Of a stretch of DNA of 64,000 nt, positions 36,686 to 48,889 are shown piece after piece. Under the pieces are notes generated by a model, which saw only the letters and a list, made by a program, of their open reading frames with translations, had not been told where the DNA came from and did no database searches. Numbering within the stretch: position 1 is the stretch's first letter; every line of letters starts with the position of its first letter. Origin of the DNA: Siphonodentalium dalli (lineage: Eukaryota > Mollusca > Scaphopoda > Gadilida > Siphonodentaliidae); the NCBI GenBank assembly GCA_032622095.1, contig CP136063.1, forward strand, positions 72,209,980 to 72,273,979, given 5' to 3'. Both the position numbers and the translations under genes were made by a program.

Positions 36686-37014
36686 GGTGACCAGTGACTT
36701 CGTCCCACTGCGATCTCATCCCACCAATTTTTGTCCCGAAGAGGTGACCTCGTCCCACTTGTCGCCGTTTGTCGGTGATCTCGTCCCGGTGGTTGTTTTT
36801 AATTTAAGATCGTATAAACTGATACTTCATAAATAAAATATATTATTTAATATCATGACTTGTTTACTACACTGTTTTGGGTATAAACGTTGACCAGAGT
36901 TCACGTGACACGTATGTTTACTTTGTTATCAACACTGGGACGACATCACCGACGACTGGGACGAGATCACCCATAAAATCGGAACGAGGTCGCCATTTTG
37001 GGACGAAGTCACTA
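36686..37014. mobile_element. Inverted-repeat element with gtgacctcgtccc words
   Basis: The left arm (ccagtgacttcgtcccac, cgatctcatccc, aggtgacctcgtccca, gtgatctcgtccc) is inverted at the right (gggacgagatcacc, ggaacgaggtcgcc, gggacgaagtcactag). Each arm itself repeats the word gtgatctcgtccc about every 30 bases. The insertion splits a gcataag unit. Open frames across it on both strands are not genes. Confidence 0.7.
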
Positions 37015-37126
37015 GCATTCTGCATAAGACACTGTGTGGTGGATGGGATGGTCGGCGGGCGCTTATATATATTATTATTGTGGGCCGTTGCAGACACTCT
37101 ATGGCGCATAAGATACATTATATATT

Positions 37127-37811
37127 ACTAGCAGGTTAGCCCGCCACTGGCGGCAATCGTCAGAAACATGACAATTTTTATTTTTTTAATTTATTTTTGT
37201 AATTAATTTTTAAATTTAATTAGTTAATTGTGCCTTTTTAATTTACTGGCTTTTTAAATTTTGTTTTTCAATTTGACCCTGAATTGATCATTTTCAAGGT
37301 CAAGTCGGGGTCACAATTTAACCCGTCCATGACACTTCCTGTAGGTAGCAAGTTTGAGCTCAATCGGTTCGAGTCTATAAAGGACACACACATATATATC
37401 ATTTGTGGGTACCCGTTTCAAGGTGAAGATCACCTCGGGCGGAAAAACTGACCCGATGAAAATGTCCCCCGTTCCTAGGAAGCCCTAAGTACGTAAGAAT
37501 CACACAGAAGCGAGTTCCATTTCGAGCGATAACGTAAACAAAAGCCGTATGCGAAAGCCGAAGGGAATAAAGAGCGTTAACCGGTTAACGAACCCAAATA
37601 TGGAAGATATAAGGAGCGTTAACCCCACAGTGCCATTTTTTGTAACAGAGTGGAGAATGGGTGATCTGAGCTTCTCCAAAACGCCGCGACGACCATTCCC
37701 GTGGGTTTTTATCCTTAGATGGGAAGTTTGAGCCCAATCGGTGCAGCCGTTTTCGAGTCTATAGAGGACAAATATACACATATATTTACGTAGTTCTCAA
37801 AATATATAGGA
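37127..37811 (+). mobile_element. Family G element, second copy
   Basis: It begins tactagcaggttagcccgcc and ends with cgagtctatagaggacaa, then tacacatatatt, ctcaaaatatataggaga. The words tttgaccctgaattgatc and tcggggtcacaattt are shared with 28853-29856, as are agcttctccaaaacgc and gacgaccattcccgtggg. It is inserted in the gcgcataag array. Confidence 0.7.
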
Positions 37812-39153
37812 GATTATTGTGGGCGGTTGCGGCGCATATTCCCAGAGCCACTGGCGCATAAGACACTATGGGTGGTGGGTGGGCTTATAAATACTGTATA
37901 TTATTATTGTGGGGGGGGGCGGTTGCAGACGTATTCTGGTGCATGCGGCGCATACGACACCACTCATGAGTGCCCAATAAACATACGTGCGGACTGCGGA
38001 ATAATAGTATGTGGTGGAATTTTTAGGAAAATTTCGTGGTAAAAATATGAAACTGACTGTTTGTGAACATTTGTCAAAAACTCAATAGCCCAAGCTGAGT
38101 TAAGTAGCTAGGAGGAATCTTCTAAGATGAATTGCTGAGGCTTTTGGAGGACGTGTATTGGTGTGAGTCACCGAGCTTCTAATTTCTAAAAAAAAATTAA
38201 TAACTTTGAAAAAAAGTTTGCTTTTAAAAAAATATTTGTTCTAAATTCAATAAAATTTAATTGAATTCAATTAGATAAGTGGAAACCCTATATTTGTTAG
38301 ACCTGAAGGTTTAAAGCTGCACTGAATCAAGCCCATTATGACTATGATAAAAACGATGTATATGTACCACGAAAATGGGAAACTTGTTCATTATAATGAC
38401 ATTATTTGACACTATTCAACGTACCAATATGAAATGTTCGTAGAAATACATGTTAAGCTGTGGTTAAATAGTTAATGTATTAATATTCTAGTGGTGAAGT
38501 CATCAATAACTAATGGATTAACCCATTCTCGGATGGTAAGCGTGAGAAGGAACCCCAACCGGGAAGGTCCGATTTACGCATGCGCACAAATCTAACAGGA
38601 TGGTCTTTCGTCGCAGGCTATCCAGCATTAACGGTGCGCGGATATCAACAAAGTTTTGAAGATGCCGATTTGAACTTGAAAAGCTGAATACTGAAATAAC
38701 TGAATGTTCAATAACATTAACAATCGGTTATAAATCACGATCTATTTAGAGCATATGTATTCGACCAACCATGATTAAATAAAATAAAAGTTAGATACTT
38801 ACATTAATTTGGCACATTGTTAATGTTATGCCATTTCAGTCGACGAGTGAGTCAGTGACAGTAACATTGGTGAGGATTTTTAATTTAAGACTTCTCATCA
38901 CTTCACGGTCTTTGAAAAGTGAAGTGGGGTTGGTGTGTGACACTGTTAAATGACTGTCTAATCTCCAACTTTGGTAAACAATGTCAACAACTGGAAATTT
39001 GTACCTGACACAAGTACACCTTTGCCTTTGGCTTTGGAAATTTCAGACCAAAAACAGATCCAGATACTGAAAGTAGTTGAAACTGTTCTGAATCTGAAAC
39101 TGATAGCTTGAATTTCCAAACAGTATTTAACTTAGTGTAAAATTTGTTGTTTT

Positions 39154-39574
39154 AAAGATGCATAATCCGAATTAATGCTCCCAGATGACTATTTCTTTGG
39201 GGATTTATTGAGTTGAGAAACCCACCCATCAAAGCTCAGGTTGATCAGATATCGATTTTTGAAATTTGTTATTTCTCGAAATGTGTAATTATTTGTGGCC
39301 CAGAAAATATTCGTCAAACCAACGGTCTTGGACAAAACTGCGGATGAAGCAGTGGATGAAGATGGATAACTCTAAAATCAAGTGGTAATATGGCCAAATT
39401 TTGTTGAACAACATGTTGATAAATAACACATTTTGGGAAATGTTATACCATAGTTGACAGCCGTTAGCATTATTATGTTGTAATTGATCGATTCTGATAA
39501 CAAAAGCGTATTTTGAAGAAATGTTGTTCAGTTGTAACTTGTTGATATGGGGACTCGGATTGAGTACCTTTAAG
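39154..39574 (+). repeat. Family H element, diverged copy
   Basis: The copy starts tttaaagatgcataatccga and ends actcggattgagtaccttta. In between are cccatcaaagctcag, agatatcgatttttgaaatt, gataactctaaaatcaagtg and gattctgataac, the same series as the other family H copies. The left TIR has decayed. Confidence 0.65.
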
Positions 39575-40277
39575 ATTAAGACAAAAAGTATGAAAATGTT
39601 TAAGTACCATCTGTAAAATGTCTACCAAAGTGTTCAGGGGGTGGGGGTGCCAATGAAAACCCTCTATCTACACCAACATCCCTATACTAGAGTCACTGAA
39701 TGTAAACTGTTTGAAAATGAATGGTGGCGTGGGGGATGGAGGGGTTACGTGTAATGGCAAATTTGGCAATAAGTAACTCAGACATGTGTTACCGGTAGCG
39801 TAAGTGTAATACAAGTACTACAGCAGTAGCATGTATGGGATGCTTTTTTCATATATATACTTTATTTGGGCTTCAGTGCACTGTTCAGTCTAAAAAAAAA
39901 TAGTAATGATTCTGGTAACCCACCGCTACTAATTTAGACCTCTGCCCCAATTTAATTGCCCCCGCCCCCCCCCCCCAATGTACTAATCACCAAGCTCAAA
40001 TTTCTTGTCACAGTCTTTTATCTCTCGTTTAAATTACGTACCAGCTTGATCAACATTATAAAATTTCTTTATCTTAGTTACATCTTTAATTCTTCATACA
40101 TTCTGATAGACCTCATATTGGCTATTTTTGTTGAGCTGGGACTTGTTTGTATTTTTTTTTGTGGACCGTTTTATATTTTTGCTTAACCAAGCTTTGGCTA
40201 ATTGAGTGTAAATTGATACACAGAAAAGTACCTAGGATATATGGTAACTTGAGACCAATCATATACAAAATATAACT

Positions 40278-41437
40278 ACAATCTCACCTCTGGTTAGTGG
40301 TTAAGTAGTCCTGATAATTTGCTATGATGCTGGTGGGTCCTGCTTTCTATGATGCTGGTATGCAAACAAATGATGTCAATATTTGAAAAAGTACTGTTTA
40401 ATACGTTCAACTTATCTTGTTGTTATTTTCATGATCTTTGGTTTATCTGAACAAAACGAGGAAAAGCCATTATACATGTATGTATAAAACATTCAAAAAC
40501 ATGAACCGGTGCTGTATATTGTAATATATGTTATTAAAGGCTGTATTATTTGTAACAAGCCGACCATATCTGAGATATCAATTCCTGTCATTTTGTAAGC
40601 ACCAGCACAGCCATTATTAAAATATTTAAAAATTGTCATGTTCTTGGATGTTTCATACGAACTCTGTCTTTTTTTCAAATCGCTCTGGCCCAACACTGTG
40701 GAATTTACAACTTTAGAAAACACTAGCTGGGGTTTGAGCTGATAATAAACACGCTTCGTTGATCATCTATGTTAATATAATTTATTAGTCCCTGTTATGT
40801 CATCTGAGGTCAAAGGTGCCTATCTCATGATATTCCCCTGGTCAGGTGACCCATGTATACAAATTTTCCTACATATCGTCTAAGCTGATTTTATTTATTG
40901 CTTATAATTATATGATATTTAATAAAACTTTTAAGTTCCCCTTTATGGTCAACAGCACTGTCGGCACCTCTCCAATGGTACCCCATGGGTCAATTTACCC
41001 CTGCATACATATTTTCAGTGACCATGGTCCAATCATTTTAGGGATATGATTAACTATTTAATTAAAATTGTTTATTATTTCCCCTGTAAGTCGTCTGATA
41101 CCAGCAGACTTAAACCTATGTAACAATTTTCAGCTCCATGGGTCCAACTGTTTTAGGTACAGGTATGTAATTAATTATTTAATTAAATTTAATCATGAAT
41201 ACTTAGTGCCCTTTTAAGACATCTGATCATTATCTGATTATGATGTCAATGGAAAATATTCTGATTTAATTGACAAACAAAGAAACAGAATTGGTTGGTA
41301 TTAGTATAGATACCAGTACTTTTTAACAGCATCGGTTTGCCCTACCACTAGGCTACCAGCATCATATCAATTCATCAGGATCCACCAGCAGCATAGCAAA
41401 TTAGCAGTACCACTTAACCAGGGGTGAATACTCCATC
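40278..41437. mobile_element. TIR element of about 1.16 kb
   Basis: The left arm (40278-40372) carries cacctctggttagtggttaa and gctatgatgctggtgggtcc. The right arm (41334-41437) is its inverse (tccaccagcagcatagcaaa, then accacttaaccaggggtga). Each arm internally repeats gctatgatgctgg. A solo arm is at 2010-2105. The interior holds a degenerate tandem repeat and no transposase. Confidence 0.75.
40785..41260 (+). repeat. Degenerate tandem repeat inside the TIR element
   Basis: Blocks with cccctgttatgtcatctgag-like, ttatttattgc, catgggtcaattt and tatttaattaaa words recur about three times. The ORF at 40846-41049 is an open path through these units. Confidence 0.45.
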
Positions 41438-42454
41438 TATTGAGGAACATACCCAGCGTGTGCTTATCCCAGACATCAGCAGTGTCTGGGCCATACAGGG
41501 ACATAAGGAAAGAAACAAATGGATTACACAATAATTTGCCTTCATTTAGGCTTCATTTATAATTTCCAATACCTAGAATAATATGCTATAATGTATGTGT
41601 TTGGTTGATGTTCTAGGCTTATTTTCAGGTGCATGTGCCATCCCAGACAACCCCAATTCATTTGAAGGGGAATAACAATGTGCATTAGTTGAATCTTGCC
41701 TACAAATCTATGAACATTTTTAATCTAATGTTATGGAATGTATTCTTATTTATAGCCACACATACTCACATAGTGTGGGAACTTTTAAGTTGTTACATAC
41801 TGCATTATAACCCCCAAAACTTGAAAACTACTACATGTATCTTCTTTATTTGCTTTGCAATCAAGTTACCCCATAGCCAAGGAGGTTTTTTAATATCAGT
41901 ACCAATTGCACATTAAATACAAAAATAAAAGGGTTCTTAAACTATCAGGGTGTATACAGATGACATGTACTAGTAAGTCAAGAGAAAGAAATCTGCAAAT
42001 TTTGAAATGATTTGGCACCTCTATTCGAGATAAAAATAATGCGATAAGAAATTAGAGCTGAGCTGAGTACAATTTTAAATATTTTTTAGCGGGGTGGGGG
42101 GGGGGGAAATACAATTAGTAGGGGTGGATATCTGAATATAAATAGGGGCTGGTGGGTTACAGTAAACAAAGGCCTTATTATTATATATATTTTTTTTTAA
42201 ACAACATGATTAAAAAAAGAAAATAATCAAAGAAAATGACAAAATTTTATATTATTAGATTATTTTATCTTAGCATTTGGATCTTAATTAGCATTTCTGA
42301 TTTAAATGATTGTGCCAATTCACTTAATCACCGCGACTGACAATTCAATGTTCCAGGATGCGTTCACTGTGGACTGGGGTATACTATAAACTAAACCTAT
42401 AACTTATCATTTATTCATTATTTTGAATTTACCTTTTTTAGTGTTTATCCGTTT

Positions 42455-42476
42455 TATCACCCCCCCCCCCCCCCCA
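42455..42476. repeat. Poly-C tract
   Basis: A run of about 17 C in AT-rich DNA. Similar runs lie at 39961-39976 and 58972-58986. Confidence 0.8.
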
Positions 42477-43796
42477 ATCAATCCGACACCTCAGCATTGC
42501 TCCAACACCACTATTTATTCCATGCCATTGTTTGAGATCGTATGCATAAAACGCCATCAATTTGGATAGACTGCCATAGGCCTAAATAATTCCGATAATT
42601 TAGCTGCCATAGTTTTTAACATTGTAATGAGTGTTACAGTGCTAAAAATAGACTCAACGAAACAATCACAAATTTCGCTGCAAAATGTTCATTTAATCTA
42701 AATCTACGGCGACTTACGGTAGCATATATAATCCATGTAACGACATATTCACTGGTCCATGTTGCATCTAGATCCTATTATATAATTATTTTATTATATA
42801 GACTAATTCGTATGTTTTAATCGCTCATTTTCGTCATGTTTTGAACTTGAAATGACAGCGCACTCAATCACATTGAATGTGACGTCACAAATTATTCGGT
42901 CAAGGTCATAAATCCAGACCTTCCCGGTTGGGGTTCCTTCTCACGCTCACCTTCTCGGATATAGATATGTTTTGTCAAAGTTCAAATAAATTTTGAATGA
43001 AAAAACGTACCGCAGTTATTTCATACGCTTTGACAATTTCATAGCGAAACGATACAGGAAGTATGTCTTGCACACTCGTCTGCTGGTAATTCCAACAAAT
43101 TAATTAATAATAATTACAAATTACAATGGAATTATGCCTAATTTGTTTTAATTACCAACAACAAAAATATCAATGTTGGTTTTCTTCCCAATATAATAGA
43201 GATTTAGATATTTAAAAAAAAAATCTCAAAATAAAAAGTTTAGAGTCGGCGGTTTAAAATAGGGTCGGTCGGGTTAGCGGAAACAAACGTATAATTTTTT
43301 TAGGCCTGATACAAAGTAGTTTGTCGAAGTTGATTATTGTATAGCATCTTTGAAATTAGTTTCTCACACAGTTATAAAGTCTACTTTCCTCAAATATATG
43401 TAGGTGCTGATTGGGGTAAAATTGTTTACTACCCAGTCACAAACAAATAAAACGTTGATCCCTACAGAATTACAGATGCTCAGACTGTGTCATGAATACA
43501 ATATATGCATGATATTGAATATCATGCAAATTTAGATATATGTAATAGCCCTGACATGAACATGTATTTATCAGTTTGGTAGCTTCCAGGATATACCCGG
43601 TAGTAGTAGCCTGAATGATATTTATCATAGCACAACAGGGATTTGTGTTAGGGATCTGCAAATCGGCGATTTTGCAGCGAATCAAATCTCGATATCGAAT
43701 CTCCTTCCTGATATCGACATCGAATCGAATCTCGAATCGAATCAGCTAGTGATTGACATTGTCGACCATTGTGTCTTTCAGTGTATCATGACAATG

Positions 43797-44628
43797 AAAG
43801 TGTCAATGACACTGTAGCTCAACTTGGAAAGGGAATAATTTCATGTGCTACAGACAGCTACAGTCAATGGAGTGATTAGGAATGTGGAAAGTTGAAAGGC
43901 CTAGTTATGCAAAGAGTAAAATCCAAGATGGCTGCTGGCGGCCATGTTTTTGGCCAAATGACCCAAAAATGACTTGTTTCCCCATCTACATATCAGTGTT
44001 AACATCCATGTCAAATTTCATGATGATCCAACCAAAGCTGCGACATGCAGCCCATGCCAAAGGATTTAGTCATACAAAGAGTAAAATCCAAGATGGCTGC
44101 TGACAGCCATATTTTTTTGCCAAACAACCCCAAAATGACTCGTTCCCATCTACATTTCAATATTAACATCCACGACAAATTTCATGATGATCCAACCAAA
44201 GCTGCGACCTGTAGCCCGTGCAAAGAATAAAATCCAAGATGGCTGCTGGTGGCCATGTTTTTTGGCCGAACAACCCCAAAATGACTCGTTCCCATCTACA
44301 TGTCAATATTAACATCCATGACAAATTTCATGACGATAAGACAAACAGTACGACCTGTAGCCTGTGCTAATGGATTGAAATTTGAAATCCATGATGACCA
44401 CTGGCAGCCATGTATTTTTGCCGAATGACCCAAAGTGACTTATTCCCATCTACATGTCAAAATCCATGACAAATTTCATAATGATCCAACCAAAGGTACG
44501 ACCTGTAGCCCATGCTAAAGGAAATTGTTGATGAGTCACTCACACACACACGCAAACACACCCACGGACGACAGATACCAAACCATGGCAATAGCTCAAA
44601 CTTTACAAAGTAAAGTTGAGCTAAAAAA
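43797..44628 (+). mobile_element. Family A pearl/Helentron-like element, compact copy
   Basis: The 5' end has aaagtgtcaatgacactgta (palindrome gtgtcaatgacac), then the subterminal gtagctcaactt. About four core units follow with aaatccaagatggctgctgg, ccccaaaatgactcgttccc, aaatttcatgatgatccaac and cgacctgtagccc. The tail is an (AC)n-like run with cacggacgaca. The 3' hairpin aactttacaaagtaaagtt runs into gagctaaaaa. This copy defines both ends of the family. Confidence 0.88.
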
Positions 44629-44634
44629 CTGCAA

Positions 44635-45500
44635 AAATTCTCTAGATACTATATAGCAATGCTAATCTCCTTAAACATCCGTTGTAACTTTTGTTTTGTT
44701 TTGAAAAATCATGACATTGGCGAGTCACTCTCAGTCTCATGGAGGGTTTTGGATATGTTGCATTGCATTTCTATCTAGCTGTGTCATGGCGAATATGATG
44801 CAAGAAGTGATAGTAAGACACTTGAAGACAATTCATTCAACGTATCACAAACCCCATGGAATGGAAGTCACTTTAATAAAGATAATAAAGAGTTGACACA
44901 AGTGAACATGGATTCACCGTTTAGCTATATGATTGTTGTAGTCCGATACCAATGGTAGTTATCTGTTAAACTGTTCACACCACAATAGGTCAAACACCTA
45001 CATCACATATTCACAGTACCTGTCTTGACAGAGGGGGTCCCAGAAAACAGACAAAAGTTACAAGTGTTAAATGTTATTACTAGTAACAAGATTCAACGCA
45101 TAGAAACTTGGTGCAACGTGCTCGATTTATCGGGAAACAGAAACTGAAAGTAGGAAATTTATAGGAATTCTGCCAGCAGTGTTGCAGATAACTCGTCGCA
45201 CATGATAACGCCTGTTTAAGAATGTAATAGACTGTTTGTTTTAAGGTCTCTAACTGTTCATTCCAATCTATGTTTTGTCGCTCATAACGGTAGCTGAGAT
45301 TGAATTTTATTCATATGATTATAATCTGAATTGGATATATGAAGTTCTAAACATAATGTAATCAAATGAGTTCCGCATCTAGCAATCACGCACCGTGTAT
45401 ACAATATAGACAGTGTCGATACAGATTACAAATATACGCGGCGAATGATCAGCGTCACAGGTTGCGATCGAAGCAATAATTTGCATAAGCACGTCTACAT
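44635..45500. other. No gene seen
   Basis: The short frame at 44711-44896 has a hydrophobic stretch but no splice or homology support. Nothing else is recognisable. Confidence 0.4.
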
Positions 45501-45874
45501 GTACGTCTGTATACACCCGTCAGTAAGCCCGAGGGCTCATGCATGTTTTTGCTCAAAAAGTGGGTACTGGGCTTACTCACGAGGACCGTCCCGTGCAAAA
45601 ATTCAGTTAGCCTTCAGGTGCCAACCTACCATCATGTTTTATACCAATACCATATTTTTTTTATTGAATAAGGATAATAATGTGTTTTATTTATATTATT
45701 AAGATAAAATCACAGGATAATAACCAGAAACAGTGATAGATAGATCTACACATTTTGGATCAATTTGAATAAGGTTGTAAATGTTTGTATTAATTTGTAA
45801 AACAATAGGGCTGTATGATCAGTTCACAAGTTAATGTAGCTACACTAATGCTTACTAATCAAGTAATTTCTTAT

Positions 45875-47486
45875 AACGAGAGGCCGATCGTGAGATGTTT
45901 AACCCATACCTTGGCGATAGTGATCAGCTAGTTTCAGTTCAGACACGAAAATCCATAAGCCATAACTCTGTTTAAAATATAAAAAAATGGATCAAACCCA
46001 AATTCGAAATCTATCTGTATTTTGGGCTGAGAAACTCACATACAAAATTTACATACATCTCAATAAAATGAGATATATCAGATGAAAGGTATTTCTGCTA
46101 AGTATAAAGAATGTTGTGAATTAAGGGTTCATTTAACCACAAAAATCCATACAAGTGGAGCTCCGTGGTCCAGTGGTTAGCGCGTTGGACTTGTCTTCGC
46201 TGTCAACACAGCGAGGCGAGTTCGCGGCTGGCTGGCGGTCTGTTATGAGTTTCCACACAGCAGTGGCTTGGCTGACTTGAGCGATGTGCAATTGTTGGAT
46301 TGTACACTGTTTGAATCTCGCGCCAAGTTGTGACCCTTGAGCAAGGTCGCTCGTACTGTGTCTGCTTTGCACCACCCATGCATTACAAGGGTACCTGATA
46401 ATGAGCAGTGAAAGATCTTGTCAGTATGCTAGCCATATGGTATCCTCGCATACTCCCGGCTGTACCTCCCCCTGTCCCCGGGGAGCAGTAGATGGTTACT
46501 GAATGTTCAGGCTCATCAGGGTAATAATTGTAAAACTTTGAGCGCTTTGGGCCTCATGGGAAAGGCGCTTTACAAATGCTATACATTATTAAAGGGATAT
46601 AATAGGAGAATGATTACATGAAAAATATACAAAAGCATAAATTGATGACAAGGGTTAACAATTTTAACTCAATAAAATTAGGTACAGGTATGTCACTGGA
46701 ACATTGCATTGATAAACCAGAGAGCTGTATGGAAATACAATAAACAACAGATGGTTCTCTGTCCAATTACACCTTCCACTGTGCCCTGACAATATGATGG
46801 CTAAAAATAACTGTAATTTCCAATAATACAAGTTAATCTACAGTATTCTCTCTCAGTGCTAACTGATATCACCAGTGTTAGCTGCTATGGTTCTACATGA
46901 TAAGCATAAAAATATCGAATCTGTTCAACCCTTAGTTAAAAAGGGCCATAACTCTGGTATAAAAAACAGGATCTAACCCATATTCAAACTTGATCTGTAT
47001 TTTGAGTTGAGAAACTCACATACCAAAGTTGGTTCCTATCAGACGATAACTGGTTGATCTATCGAAGCATGGATAAATTCTATATCAAAGGGCCATAACT
47101 CCATTAAAAATAATCTGATCAAACCCATATTCGAACTCGAACTGTATTTTAGATAGAGAAACTCACATACCAAATTTGGTTCTCATCAGATAATTTTTGT
47201 TTTTAGTTATCGTAGCATCCATGAATTCTAAGTCGAAAAAGGGCCATGACTCCGTAAAAAAAACTCGGATTAAACCCATATTCGAACTCGATCTGTATTT
47301 TGGTCTGAGAAACTCATATACAAAATTTGATTCCGATCAGATAGAAAATATTTGAGTTATCGCACCATGCGTAAAGTGTCTACGGACAGACAGAGGGTCG
47401 GACGGACAGACGGACGAATGACGAGTGGTCAATCCGGACGTCAACATTATGTTTACCATACTATGGTATGGGTAAACATAAAAACA
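45875..47486 (+). mobile_element. Family E pearl/Helentron-like element split by a SINE
   Basis: The 5' end reads aacgagaggccgatcgtgag, then the subterminal gatgtttaacccatacc. Core units before and after the SINE carry gccataactctg, cccaaattcgaa or cccatattcgaact, atctgtattttg and gagaaactcacatac. The tail is ggacagacagagggtcggac. The hairpin gtttaccatactatggtatg, then ggtaaacat, ends in aaaa. The same family is uninterrupted at 57418-57900. Confidence 0.8.
46157..46591 (+). mobile_element. tRNA-derived SINE, about 435 bp
   Basis: The head resembles a tRNA: ggagctccgtggtccagtgg, then ttagcgcgttgg, an A-box-like segment, followed about 40 bases on by gcgaggcgagttcgcggc as a B-box-like segment. 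The 3' end (gagcgctttgggcctcatgg, then gaaaggcgctttacaaatgc) is of the kind shared by many marine-animal SINEs. It ends near an att repeat. I could not define a target-site duplication. Transcription would be by RNA polymerase III; reverse transcriptase would come from a LINE elsewhere. Confidence 0.75.
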
Positions 47487-48308
47487 CAACAGTGTGATGC
47501 AGGTGAACTTACATCCTCCTCTGCATTATCAAAGGATACTACAAAAACACCAAGTCATTGCTCCACATCCAATTGGATTTACTCTGATAGAGGTGTGAAC
47601 AATAAGTGGCACATCCTTTGATTTTATTGATATAGTACCTCTTTGACAGACCCAACAACTAAGAATAGAATAAGATATGTATAATTCACAACGATATTAA
47701 CACAAGTGTATACTATTATACATCTTTATTATTTAAGAAAAACTGGAACAAATAATAGTATCTTCTCCTATTCTACAGGATAGATACATGATTGTATTCA
47801 CCTTCCAAATGCTCAAAAATGGGGGTGGGCTTATCTACGAGAACCACCCCATGTTTTGTTTAGGGGAAAAACCCAGACTGGGCTTATCTTTGAGGATGGG
47901 CTTACTGACGGGTGTATACAGTATTCTGCTTTAATTTTTATGAGCTCAGGTCATTTGGCATGTGTTATTTAGATGCAAAAAACGAAACTACACCGAAGTA
48001 TAACACCGATTCAAAAATATCTGAATCAGCGGATCTCGAATCGGGTGCCTGATATCGACATCGAATCGAATCTCGATTATTCGCAGGTCCCTAATTCGTG
48101 TATCCCAACCAATTCACAATTATACATTCTAATTTGAATCAATTAAATATCCCCTACATGTAACTTGGCAGTGCCCTATATAAAATGAATTCTCAAATAT
48201 GCTCTTGTATCTACACAGGCAGTAAATGTGAAGGATGGTTACATGTAAGCAAGAACAATGCTTCATTAACTTTTTCTATCCAAACATTATGTTAAGATTT
48301 TCTATATA

Positions 48309-48590
48309 CCTAATTTTTTTTCAGCTCTGTCTGGAAAAATATCTTGATCAAATTCTGGTCTGTGTCTTTATTATCCATTGCCATCTACATGTATGATATG
48401 TATGAACCCTGATGAGAATGAAAAAAAAACAAATTATTCATTTACTTATCATCTAAGGTTCGAACCCTGACATGGGTAAACAAATATTGGGATAAATTTT
48501 CAAGTGCGATCTGAGTTGAGGGACATTTCAATGTGCCATTCCGATCGATAAGAAATGAGAATTTGTTCATGCTCACTGAAGCAAGCACAC
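48309..48590 (+). repeat. Family K dispersed repeat
   Basis: The words ttttcagctctgtctgg, aatatcttgatcaaattctg, tattatccattg and gaatttgttcatg are shared with 34960-35180 and partly with 49850-49990. Confidence 0.55.
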
Positions 48591-48889
48591 TCATACTGTG
48601 TCTGTGATTATAAATACCCTAGTACCAGTAATTGTATGGTCAGATACAATTGCAGAGCTAGTGCATTGTGTTGTTCCAATATAATGGTAGATGTGTTCTG
48701 TGTCAATATTCAAACCCATGTTCAGACTAATATGGTTCCCAACTCTGGGCGAAAGGTATGGACATCATGATTATTCCTATGAACGATGAACTGTTGATAA
48801 AGCCGACAACTGATTACCATTTCCGTTGTTGATTATTTCGGATGTCAGACAATGCAGGGTATAATTGCATACCGTGTTTGAACCTACAA

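Larger units (their letters stand above)
36651..37985 (+). repeat. Interrupted array of gcgcataagacac/gtgggcggttgc units
   Basis: Units of about 100 bp carrying ggttgcggcgcatattccc, gcgcataagacac and tattattattgtgg occur at 36651-36685, 37016-37126 and 37812-37985. The first gap is a MITE and the second a family G element, so the array predates both insertions. Confidence 0.7.
39920..42172. repeat. Third nested inverted-repeat pair (degenerate)
   Basis: The word ggtaacccacc plus actaatt and a long C-run at 39917-39976 is matched in inverse at 42085-42165 (G-run, aattagta, then ggtgggttac). The similarity is patchy, so this pair is weaker than its neighbours. Confidence 0.35.
38525..42962. 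repeat. Second nested inverted-repeat pair
   Basis: The word gcgtgagaaggaaccccaac plus cgggaaggtc at 38538-38567 is exactly inverted at 42918-42949 (gaccttcccggttggggttc, then cttctcacgc), with tctcggat also shared. The 30-base identity over 4.4 kb suggests the arms of one element. Confidence 0.6.
36102..43307. mobile_element. Outer inverted repeats bounding a 7.2-kb nested block
   Basis: The left arm starts aggcctaaaaaaattatacg, then tttgtttccgctaac (36102-36136). It is matched by an exact inverse at the right (43273-43307), and both continue into g/t-rich gtaggtagg or ggtcggtcggg words. No transposase frame was seen. The block contains at least three further inverted-repeat pairs. Whether one original transposon spans the arms, or two independent insertions, is not decided. 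Confidence 0.5.
45508..47920. mobile_element. TIR element of about 2.4 kb
   Basis: The ends tgtatacacccgtcagtaag and cttactgacgggtgtataca are exact inverses, continuing with further matches (gggcttactcacgagg against a turned-round gggcttatctttgagg). It carries a family E element and a SINE, and no recognised transposase. Confidence 0.75.
43640..48102. mobile_element. Outer inverted repeats of a 4.5-kb nested block (cgaatcgaatc arms)
   Basis: The left arm carries tttgtgttagggatctgcaa, then repeated atatcgaatct and atatcgacatcgaatcgaat words. The right arm is the inverse arrangement, ending tcgcaggtccctaattcgtg. The arms are themselves built of a short cgaatc tandem motif. Inside lie a family A element, a second TIR pair, a family E element and a SINE. 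Confidence 0.65.

Noticed and set aside
36877-37131. Overlapping frames on both strands near 37 kb
   Set aside because: They cross an inverted-repeat element and the gcgcataag array, so openness follows from repeat structure.
46157-46240. True tRNA gene
   Set aside because: Only A- and B-box-like words are seen, no full cloverleaf, and the sequence continues into a long SINE body and tail.
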